A stretch of 6,320 nucleotides of DNA from Paludibacter sp. (GTDB taxonomy: Bacteria; Bacteroidota; Bacteroidia; Bacteroidales; Paludibacteraceae): NCBI GenBank assembly GCA_028705705.1, contig JAQWCZ010000121.1, forward strand, positions 1 to 6,320, written 5' to 3'. The notes under the pieces were generated by a model that worked only from the letters and a program-made list of their open reading frames with translations, had not been told where the DNA came from and searched no databases. The translations under genes and the position numbers were made by a program. Of this stretch, positions 1 to 5,602 are shown piece by piece; position 1 is the first letter of the stretch; each line of letters opens with the position of its first letter.

Positions 1-1
1 C

Positions 2-634
2 ATGAAGCAAAAGCTTTGGCAACTTGAAGCAAAAATTGTTGCTGAATATGGAGAAGAATGTGTCTCGAAAGAGCATCAGCATAGTTTTTCAGATTCGGCA
101 CCTATTCTTGAAAAGCGCTGGGCTGAGAAAGCAGGTCTCGGTTGGATCGGTCGGAATTCTCTGCTCATTCATCCGAAGTTAGGCTCCTATGTTTTTATTG
201 GCATATTGCTACTGAATGTGGATGTAACACCCTCGGAAGCGCCGTTTCCTTTTCGTTGTGGTAACTGCCGGAAATGTATCGATGCTTGTCCGACCAACGC
301 CCTCAACGGCAAAAGCATGGACCCGCGCAAATGTATCTCCTACCTTACCCTGGAAAGTAAATCTGATATCCCGGAGGAACTGAAAGATAAACTCTCAGGA
401 TGTATTGTAGGATGCGACATCTGCAATGATGTTTGCCCCTGGAACAAACGTTTCGGTCACCCGCACAACCACGAAGAACTGACTCCCACCGAAGAAATTT
501 TCAGTTTAGCGAAAGATGACTGGAAAAAAATGAAGCAAAATGAGTTTGACGCCATTTTCAGCAAATCGGCAGTGAATCGAACGAGTTTGGAGCGGATAAA
601 AAAAATTATGAGACGTGATGATCACGTCTCTTAG
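2..634 (+). CDS. queG: Epoxyqueuosine reductase QueG, C-terminal part (5' end outside window)
   Basis: QueG is a cytoplasmic cobalamin and iron-sulfur enzyme that reduces epoxyqueuosine to queuosine at the wobble base of tRNAs with GUN anticodons. Seen here: the family stretch DSAPILEKRW...AGLGWIGRNSLL (residues 31-55; D31 probably matches the family's catalytic Asp), then a ferredoxin-like pair of [4Fe-4S] motifs: C86, C89, C92, C96-P, and C138, C141, C145-P-W-N, with extra Cys at 111 and 134. The first codon in the window is ATG, but MKQKLWQLEAKI matches an internal QueG helix, so this is not the start; roughly 100 N-terminal residues (cobalamin-binding part) should lie upstream. The end, shortly after the second cluster, fits the short QueG form rather than the longer E. 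coli form with an extra C-terminal repeat domain. It has no evident functional tie to the genes downstream, from which a 130-nt spacer separates it. Confidence 0.95.
   Translation: MKQKLWQLEAKIVAEYGEECVSKEHQHSFSDSAPILEKRWAEKAGLGWIGRNSLLIHPKLGSYVFIGILLLNVDVTPSEAPFPFRCGNCRKCIDACPTNALNGKSMDPRKCISYLTLESKSDIPEELKDKLSGCIVGCDICNDVCPWNKRFGHPHNHEELTPTEEIFSLAKDDWKKMKQNEFDAIFSKSAVNRTSLERIKKIMRRDDHVS
610..630. terminator. 9-bp perfect hairpin at the end of queG, possible terminator on the minus strand
   Basis: The arms GAGACGTGA (610-618) and TCACGTCTC (622-630) pair perfectly around a 3-nt loop, inside the last codons of queG and ending just before its TAG stop. Downstream on the plus strand there is no T-run (the sequence is TTAGCGAAAAGCG), so it is a poor plus-strand intrinsic terminator. 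Read on the minus strand it is followed, after four bases, by eight consecutive T (complement of the A-run 599-606), which fits an intrinsic terminator against antisense transcription. Chance pairing in coding sequence cannot be excluded. Confidence 0.3.
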
Positions 635-664
635 CGAAAAGCGAAAAGCGGAGAACGAAAAGCG
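634..664. repeat. Short GCGAAAA tandem repeat after queG
   Basis: Two adjacent copies of the 7-mer GCGAAAA (634-640, 641-647) are followed by GCG, and CGAAAAGCG recurs at 656-664. The run starts in the last base of the queG stop codon and forms a purine-rich start to the 130-nt queG-murQ spacer. No function is evident; it looks like slippage-derived intergenic sequence. Confidence 0.5.
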
Positions 665-665
665 T

Positions 666-685
666 GGAGTGCAACGCTTACGCCC
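666..685. repeat. Decayed copy of a 20-bp palindromic intergenic repeat
   Basis: GGAGTGCAACGCTTACGCCC matches the sequence at 4452-4471 in 17 of 20 positions. The copy at 4452 folds into a clean hairpin; here two of the eight stem pairs are broken (A-C and C-A), so this looks like a degenerated copy. It sits in the queG-murQ spacer. Confidence 0.5.
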
Positions 686-717
686 TCTGACAAAAACAAA
701 AAATAAAAAATAATTAG

Positions 718-751
718 TTGACGTTAGTCGTTTGACGTTAGACTGACGACT
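718..751. repeat. TTGACGTTAG direct repeat with short inverted repeat before murQ
   Basis: TTGACGTTAG occurs at 718-727 and again at 732-741, a 14-bp period. Overlapping this, AGTCGT (726-731) and ACGACT (746-751) form a 6-bp inverted repeat with a 14-nt loop. The element ends 13 nt before the murQ ATG, where an operator or promoter could lie, but no convincing Bacteroidota promoter pair (-33 TTTG, -7 TAnnTTTG) was found. Similar TTGACGTTAG-like decayed repeats may simply be intergenic filler. Confidence 0.4.
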
Positions 752-764
752 GAATACTAAAAAA

Positions 765-1571
765 ATGAAAAACATAACAGAATCACCTTCTCCTTTTGAT
801 GACTTAGAGCAAATGTCGGTACAAGAGCTTTTAACCGGCATCAATCAGGAAGATGCAAAAATTCATGCGGCTGTTAAGCTGGTAATACCGAAGATAGAAA
901 AACTCGTTGACAAAACCCTGGAAAGAATGCGATTGGGTGGTCGCGTTTTTTATATTGGAGCCGGTACCAGCGGGCGTTTAGGCGTACTCGATGCATCTGA
1001 AATTCCACCAACCTTTGGTGTCTCTCCGGGGATTTTCATTGGATTGATTGCTGGTGGAGATACTGCTTTGAGAACTGCGGTTGAAGGTGCCGAAGATAAC
1101 CCCGAACAAGCATGGAAAGACATGGAAGCATTCCAAATCAATAAAACAGACACCGTGATTGGTATTGCCGCCTCAGGCACGACTCCTTATGTAATAGGGG
1201 GTATAAAAAAAGCCAAAGAAGCAGGTTTGTTAACTGGTTGTATTACCTGTAATCCCGGATCGCCATTAGCTTTAACTGCAGAATACCCAATTGAAGCGGT
1301 TGTGGGACCAGAATTTGTCACCGGTAGCACCCGATTAAAGGCCGGTACAGCTCAAAAGTTGATTCTCAACATGATTTCAACAACCCTGATGATAAAAATG
1401 GGTCGCGTGAAAGGTAACAAAATGGTAAACATGCAGCTAACAAATAAGAAATTAATTGAAAGAGGAACACGCATGATAGCAGATGAACTTGGGCTGATTA
1501 AAGAGGAAGCGAGGATACTGCTTTTACAATATGGCTCTGTGAAAAAGGTGCTTGATGCTTTTAAAAAATGA
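765..1571 (+). CDS. murQ: N-acetylmuramic acid 6-phosphate etherase MurQ
   Basis: MurQ is a cytoplasmic SIS-fold enzyme that cleaves the D-lactyl ether of MurNAc-6-phosphate to give GlcNAc-6-phosphate and D-lactate, the key step in recycling the peptidoglycan muramyl sugar. The 268 residues align by eye with E. coli MurQ: YIGAGTSGRLGVLDASEIPPT (63-83) holds E79, equivalent to catalytic Glu83, and AVEGAED (105-111) holds E110, equivalent to Glu114. The stretches GIAASGTTPYV, CNPGSP and VTGSTRLKAGTAQK are also present. It is about 30 residues shorter than the E. coli enzyme at the C-terminus, ending GSVKKVLDAFKK; this is probably normal for the lineage, since both catalytic Glu and the whole SIS core remain. 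Start: the only ATG after an in-frame TGA at 744; the leader is A-rich without a Shine-Dalgarno sequence. It is followed 31 nt later by the SpoIID-like gene, suggesting co-transcription. Confidence 0.96.
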   Translation: MKNITESPSPFDDLEQMSVQELLTGINQEDAKIHAAVKLVIPKIEKLVDKTLERMRLGGRVFYIGAGTSGRLGVLDASEIPPTFGVSPGIFIGLIAGGDTALRTAVEGAEDNPEQAWKDMEAFQINKTDTVIGIAASGTTPYVIGGIKKAKEAGLLTGCITCNPGSPLALTAEYPIEAVVGPEFVTGSTRLKAGTAQKLILNMISTTLMIKMGRVKGNKMVNMQLTNKKLIERGTRMIADELGLIKEEARILLLQYGSVKKVLDAFKK

Positions 1572-1602
1572 CTAGTGGTCAGTGGATTTATAATAAAATA
1601 TT

Positions 1603-2952
1603 ATGAAAACTCCTAAAATTGAAGTAGGAATTTTATCATCAGAAACCATCCGGTTCAGATTTAATGGAACTTTTTTGGAAACTGATACCAGAAAGAACTT
1701 CATCGCTGAGGAAGGAACTGCTATTGTTGTTGGTGAAACTTCATTTATATTGCATATCAACGGGAAAAAATTTATATATAATGATGCCGTGATATTTGAA
1801 CCCGACAACGAAAATACGGACGATTTTGAATTATTCAATGTAATTATCGGCGTTCAGTTTCATTGGGAAAGAGCTGGGAACCAGCGTTTCAAAGGAAAAT
1901 TAAAACTTTTTGCAGACAAAGGAAAACTGACGGCGGTCAACATTCTTTCGCTTGAAGAATATCTGCTCAGCGTGATTTCTTCGGAAATGAGTTCAACTTC
2001 TTCGACTGAATTATTAAAAGCACATGCGGTGATTTCACGCAGTTGGTTGCTGGCACAACTAGAAAAAAGCAAACAAGTGAAAAATGAAGTTTATACTACT
2101 TATATCAAAAATAATGATGGTTACATCCGCTGGTATGATCGCGAGGAACATGACCATTTTGATGTTTGTGCCGATGACCATTGTCAGCGTTATCAGGGCA
2201 TCACGATGGTTTCCTCAGAACAGGTTTACGATGCACTAAAAATTACACGAGGAGAAGTGCTGACTTACAACAATAAAGTCTGTGATGCCCGTTTTTACAA
2301 ATGCTGCGGCGGTGTTACCGAACTTTTCGAAAACACATGGGAACCGACGCACCATCCATATCTCACGAAAGTCGTTGATAATCGGGACATCCCGACAGGT
2401 TACAACATGGATTTGAGCAAAGAAAAAAATGCACGAAAATGGATACTGACCAAACCAGATGCTTTTTGCAACACCAATGATGAAACCATTTTATCTCAAA
2501 TGCTGAATAATTACGATCAGAAAACACTTGATTTCTATCGTTGGGAAACCATACTCACACAAGCTGAAATAAAAGAGCTCATTCTATATAAAATTGGCAT
2601 TGATGTAGGGGATGTATTGGATTTGATACCTGTCGAGAGAGGCGTTTCCGGTAGATTAATCCGCCTGAAAATCGTGGGCAGTAAAAGTAGCATCACCATT
2701 GGTAAAGAATTGGAAATACGCAAAGCGCTTTCGAAATCACATTTATACAGCTCCGCTTTTGTTATAGAAAAAAAAATGTCTAAAGAAAAAACGAACAAGG
2801 TTCCGGATTCATTTACATTAAAAGGAGCCGGTTGGGGACACGGGGTAGGACTTTGTCAGATTGGCGCGGCCGTCATGAGTACAAAAGGTTACTCTTATCA
2901 GGAAATACTGGCTCACTATTATCCAGCCTCGAAACTTGAAAAAATGTATTAA
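1603..2952 (+). CDS. SpoIID/LytB-domain protein, predicted cytosolic (no signal peptide)
   Basis: 449 residues. The SpoIID/LytB family includes sporulation SpoIID, a lytic transglycosylase that cuts denuded peptidoglycan glycan strands, and the LytB amidase enhancers. Seen: [15 protein letters not shown] (116-129), whose E128 aligns with the catalytic Glu of SpoIID; H183-x5-C189-x3-H193-C194, close in layout to the zinc site of clostridial Spo[19 protein letters not shown] (231-246), the family CGG-T-W block; [11 protein letters not shown] and the EIRKAL region (349-376); and the C-terminal [15 protein letters not shown] (408-422) with HYYP. The N-terminus [11 protein letters not shown] has no hydrophobic segment, and an in-frame TAA at 1594-1596, two codons before the ATG, rules out an upstream extension. 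A family normally acting outside the membrane therefore seems to be cytosolic here. It could act on imported glycan fragments; inference only, and enzymatic activity is unproven. The last codons run into the glycosyltransferase leader. Confidence 0.88.
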   Translation: MKTPKIEVGILSSETIRFRFNGTFLETDTRKNFIAEEGTAIVVGETSFILHINGKKFIYNDAVIFEPDNENTDDFELFNVIIGVQFHWERAGNQRFKGKLKLFADKGKLTAVNILSLEEYLLSVISSEMSSTSSTELLKAHAVISRSWLLAQLEKSKQVKNEVYTTYIKNNDGYIRWYDREEHDHFDVCADDHCQRYQGITMVSSEQVYDALKITRGEVLTYNNKVCDARFYKCCGGVTELFENTWEPTHHPYLTKVVDNRDIPTGYNMDLSKEKNARKWILTKPDAFCNTNDETILSQMLNNYDQKTLDFYRWETILTQAEIKELILYKIGIDVGDVLDLIPVERGVSGRLIRLKIVGSKSSITIGKELEIRKALSKSHLYSSAFVIEKKMSKEKTNKVPDSFTLKGAGWGHGVGLCQIGAAVMSTKGYSYQEILAHYYPASKLEKMY

Positions 2953-2956
2953 ACGA

Positions 2957-4447
2957 ATGATCATTCACAAGATAAAACCTATTGACAACATGCACGTAAA
3001 CTGTTTTATTCCATTTGAAAGCACTGAACAAGTCGAAAAAACGGTAACATCATTGAAAAAATCGATGCTTGTTACGCATGTTTTTTTACTGACAAAAGAA
3101 AAATTAGCTGATAAAATCGCCGGAAGTACCTGCATTGAAGTGGATTCATTCCGTTCAACGGCTTTGGTTAAAGCCGTAGCAGAACATTCGGATGCAGATT
3201 ATACTTTGATTTACACCAAGACGGATGAGCTGAACATGGGCTATTTCGCCCTGGAACGCATGGTGCAGATTGCTGAGAATGCTGGTGCAGGTATGGTGTA
3301 TAGCGACCACTATCAGATGAAAGATGGTGTTAGAGCTAACAAACCTGTTGTTACCTACCAAAAAGGAAGCTTACGGGATGATTTTGATTTTGGTTCTGTG
3401 CTATTATTCAAAACGGCTGTACTGAAAAAAACGGTTTCAGAAATGACAAGTCATTATGAACATGCCGGTTTGTACGATTTGCGTCTTCGTGTTTCTCAGT
3501 ATGCCGATCTGGTTCACATCAATGAGTATCTGTATACGGAAGTCGAAAATGACAACCGCAAAAGTGGTGAGAAACAGTTTGATTATGTGGATCCAAAGAA
3601 CAGGGCTGTCCAAATCGAAATGGAACAGGCTTGTACGGAACACCTGAGAAAAATTCGCGGCTATCTGAAGCCGGAATTTAAAAAGGTCGATTTCGATGTG
3701 CAGGCTTTTGAATTTGAAGCATCGGTGATTATCCCGGTTCGGAACCGTGCAAGAACGATTGTGGATGCGATTCAATCGGTGCTGAGTCAGAAAACTGATT
3801 TTAAATTCAACCTGATTATCGTGGATAATTATTCTACTGATGGAACTACAGAACTGATTCAGAATTTTGCTTCCGATAAAAGGTTAATTCACGTTATTCC
3901 CGAACAGCAGGATCTTGGTATCGGTGGGTGCTGGAATGTGGGTGTTGCGCACGAAGCTTGTGGTAAATTCGCGATTCAACTCGATAGTGATGATGTGTAT
4001 TCGGACGAGAATACCGTTCAGAAAATTGTTGATGCTTTTTACGAACAAAACTGTGTGATGGTGGTCGGTACGTATATGCTGACTGATTTCAATAAACAAC
4101 CCATTCCTCCGGGAATCATTGATCACAAGGAATGGACACCTGATAACGGAAGAAACAATGCTTTGCGTATCAATGGACTGGGAGCACCACGCGCCTTCTT
4201 CACCCCGATGTTGCGCAAAATAAAAGTGCCGAATACCAGTTATGGTGAGGATTATGCGCTCGGACTTGCTTTCTCCCGTGAATATCAAATTGGTCGGATT
4301 TATGATGTGTTGTATCTCTGCCGTCGCTGGGAAGATAATTCGGATGCTGCATTAGATATTGTGAAAATAAATAGAAATAACACGTATAAAGACCGTATCA
4401 GGACGTGGGAATTGCAGGCGCGCATTGCGTTGAATAACAACAAATAA
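2957..4447 (+). CDS. Family-2 glycosyltransferase with a degenerate N-terminal GT-A-like module
   Basis: 496 residues from the first ATG, 4 nt after the SpoIID-like stop. An in-frame TTG at 2936 would overlap that gene by 17 nt, and ATG 2990 ([14 protein letters not shown]) is an equally plausible start. The C-terminal half is a GT2 domain: [14 protein letters not shown] (255-268), [12 protein letters not shown] (286-297) with nucleotide-binding Asp, [24 protein letters not shown] (323-346) with the DxD metal site at D343-D345, [10 protein letters not shown] (430-439) with the probable catalytic acidic pair, and CRRWEDNSD (455-463). Residues 14-200 also look like a GT-A fold ([47 protein letters not shown]) but lack a clear DxD, so this module may be structural or acceptor-binding. 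No membrane segment is seen, so it is probably cytosolic. Donor and acceptor cannot be told from sequence. The spacing implies co-transcription, perhaps translational coupling, with murQ and spoIID. Confidence 0.88.
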   Translation: MIIHKIKPIDNMHVNCFIPFESTEQVEKTVTSLKKSMLVTHVFLLTKEKLADKIAGSTCIEVDSFRSTALVKAVAEHSDADYTLIYTKTDELNMGYFALERMVQIAENAGAGMVYSDHYQMKDGVRANKPVVTYQKGSLRDDFDFGSVLLFKTAVLKKTVSEMTSHYEHAGLYDLRLRVSQYADLVHINEYLYTEVENDNRKSGEKQFDYVDPKNRAVQIEMEQACTEHLRKIRGYLKPEFKKVDFDVQAFEFEASVIIPVRNRARTIVDAIQSVLSQKTDFKFNLIIVDNYSTDGTTELIQNFASDKRLIHVIPEQQDLGIGGCWNVGVAHEACGKFAIQLDSDDVYSDENTVQKIVDAFYEQNCVMVVGTYMLTDFNKQPIPPGIIDHKEWTPDNGRNNALRINGLGAPRAFFTPMLRKIKVPNTSYGEDYALGLAFSREYQIGRIYDVLYLCRRWEDNSDAALDIVKINRNNTYKDRIRTWELQARIALNNNK

Positions 4448-4451
4448 TGTA

Positions 4452-4471
4452 GGGGTGCAAGGCTTGCGCCC
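4452..4471 (+). repeat. Intact 20-bp palindromic repeat / GC-rich hairpin with T-rich tail
   Basis: GGGGTGCAAGGCTTGCGCCC contains an 8-bp stem (4453-4460 with 4464-4471, one G-T wobble) and a 3-nt loop. It begins 5 nt after the glycosyltransferase stop codon and is followed by GTTTATTTTTATATAA, the layout of a rho-independent terminator or attenuator. It matches the decayed copy at 666-685 in 17 of 20 bases, so it also belongs to a repeated intergenic family. If it terminates, expression of the downstream DUF4922-like gene would be separated from or lowered relative to murQ-spoIID-GT. Confidence 0.55.
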
Positions 4472-4507
4472 GTTTATTTTTATATAACGCCTATTTGTTT
4501 AAATTAT

Positions 4508-5425
4508 ATGATAAAATCATTTTTTCAGGAACAATTGGCAGAATGGCCTCTCGCGAAGCAAAACTACGAGGCGCTAAACAGGGTTAAGGTTAAGGATTTT
4601 GACCTGGGGGACGCTGTTGTACGTGTTCAGTTTAACCCGGAACGCATACGTTCGAGCGCAGCAAAAGTCGATGCCAAATCGATTCAGGAAAGGAAATGCT
4701 TCCTTTGTCCGGCTAACTTACCGCCGGAACAAAAGGGTGTTCCTTTTGGCCGCAATTACCAGATTTTAGTGAACCCGTTTCCAATATTCCCGGTGCATCT
4801 GACCATTCCCTATAGGGATCATGTTGATCAATTGATTTTCGGACGATTTGGGGATATGCTCGAACTGGCTCAAACACTGGATGATTTCGTGGTTTTCTAC
4901 AACGGACCAAAATGCGGAGCCTCTGCACCGGATCATTTCCATTTTCAGGCAGGAAATAAAGGTTTTCTCCCCTTGGAGAAAGAAGTGTTGATAGCCAAAA
5001 GAGAATTGCTTATTTCGACGGATGAGTTGTTGTGTTTTACCTTACCGGATTATCATCGGAATGTAATCGTGATTGAATCGGCAAAACGGAATGAAATTGA
5101 AAAACTGTTCAACAAGATTTTCGCTGTTCTCGAAATAAAAGATGGGGAAAAAGAGCCGATGCTTAATATCGTGACTTGGTTTGAAAAGAACAAATGGATT
5201 GCCTGTGTTTTCCCGAGGGAGGTCCATCGTCCGGCTTGTTTCTTTGCCAAAGGGGATAATAACATCCTGATCAGTCCGGCTTCCGTCGATTTAAGCGGAG
5301 TTTGCGTGTTGCCAAAAGAAAAGGATTTTGAAAAAATAACGGCTGATGATATTAAAACTGTTTTCAGTGAAATTTGCGTCAGCAAGGAAAAACTGAATGA
5401 AATTTTAAATAATATACAATATTAA
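4508..5425 (+). CDS. DUF4922-like protein with HIT/GalT-type nucleotidyl phosphorylase motifs
   Basis: 305 residues, resembling what I recall of the DUF4922 family of Bacteroidota, which has no assigned reaction. The layout looks like the GalT / Ap4A phosphorylase / GDP-hexose phosphorylase branch of the HIT superfamily: C64-F-L-C67 (possible zinc pair), YQILVNPFPIFPVHLTIP (84-101) with H97, then FYNGPKCGASAPDHFHFQAG (130-149), where H143-F-H145-F-Q147 fits the HxHxQ catalytic block and H145 would be the nucleophile. GAS before it recalls the GxS-HxHxQ pattern of Ap4A phosphorylases and plant VTC2, with one extra residue between S and H. A second half (W225-H240, TWFEKNKW...FPREVHRP) resembles the C-terminal partner lobe of those enzymes. 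Expected reaction: phosphorolysis of, or nucleotidyl transfer from, an NDP-sugar or dinucleotide; substrate unknown. Next to a glycosyltransferase, an NDP-sugar is the natural guess. No signal peptide or membrane segment. Its TAA stop overlaps the left arm of the large inverted repeat. Confidence 0.85.
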   Translation: MIKSFFQEQLAEWPLAKQNYEALNRVKVKDFDLGDAVVRVQFNPERIRSSAAKVDAKSIQERKCFLCPANLPPEQKGVPFGRNYQILVNPFPIFPVHLTIPYRDHVDQLIFGRFGDMLELAQTLDDFVVFYNGPKCGASAPDHFHFQAGNKGFLPLEKEVLIAKRELLISTDELLCFTLPDYHRNVIVIESAKRNEIEKLFNKIFAVLEIKDGEKEPMLNIVTWFEKNKWIACVFPREVHRPACFFAKGDNNILISPASVDLSGVCVLPKEKDFEKITADDIKTVFSEICVSKEKLNEILNNIQY

Positions 5426-5588
5426 CCACAAAAGGCACAAAAGGAAAACTAAGAAATCACAAAAGAGTTGTCAGAGTTTTAAATTGATGATGTTATTTAT
5501 TCACGATTTGAATGATGATTTTTTTTACTCTCATTTCCTGTTTATTCTTTTGTGATTTCTTAGTTTTCCTTTTGTGCCTTTTGTGGTT
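5424..5588. repeat. Perfect 43-bp inverted repeat with 79-nt loop
   Basis: The left arm (5424-5466) and right arm (5546-5588) are exact reverse complements over all 43 bases, separated by a 79-nt AT-rich centre (5467-5545) with no apparent gene. The arms are themselves repetitive: CACAAAAGG occurs twice in tandem near the outer end and CACAAAAG once more near the inner end. The element begins in the stop codon of the DUF4922-like gene and ends 14 nt before the transporter ATG, filling almost the entire spacer. In RNA it would form a very long hairpin that could terminate transcription or stabilise the upstream mRNA. CCACAAAAGGCACAAAAGG-like repeats are, as I recall, widespread between genes in Bacteroidota and other environmental bacteria. 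Perfect arms suggest recent insertion or gene-conversion-like upkeep of a small mobile or repeat element. Confidence 0.95.
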
Positions 5589-5602
5589 TTAATAAAAATA
5601 GT

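Noticed and set aside
2..4. ATG as the true start of queG
   Set aside because: The encoded residues match an internal segment of QueG and the cobalamin-binding N-terminal portion would be missing, so the gene starts before the window.
1482..1571. Truncation of MurQ by a late frameshift
   Set aside because: The C-terminus ends in a family-like GSVKKVLDAFKK with a normal stop; I saw no continuation of MurQ in the other frames of the 31-nt spacer, so the shorter length is probably natural.
2936..2956. TTG start giving a glycosyltransferase seven residues longer
   Set aside because: It would overlap the SpoIID-like gene by 17 nt using a rare start codon, and the added residues MKKCIKR show no family similarity; ATG 2957 or 2990 is more likely.
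3884..4288. 134-codon minus-strand open frame inside the glycosyltransferase
   Set aside because: It is opposite the best-conserved GT2 motifs, whose constraint explains it; no start context or family resemblance.
5424..5588. CRISPR array or insertion-sequence ends
   Set aside because: There are only two arms in inverted orientation, no regularly spaced direct repeats with unique spacers, and no transposase coding in the 79-nt centre.
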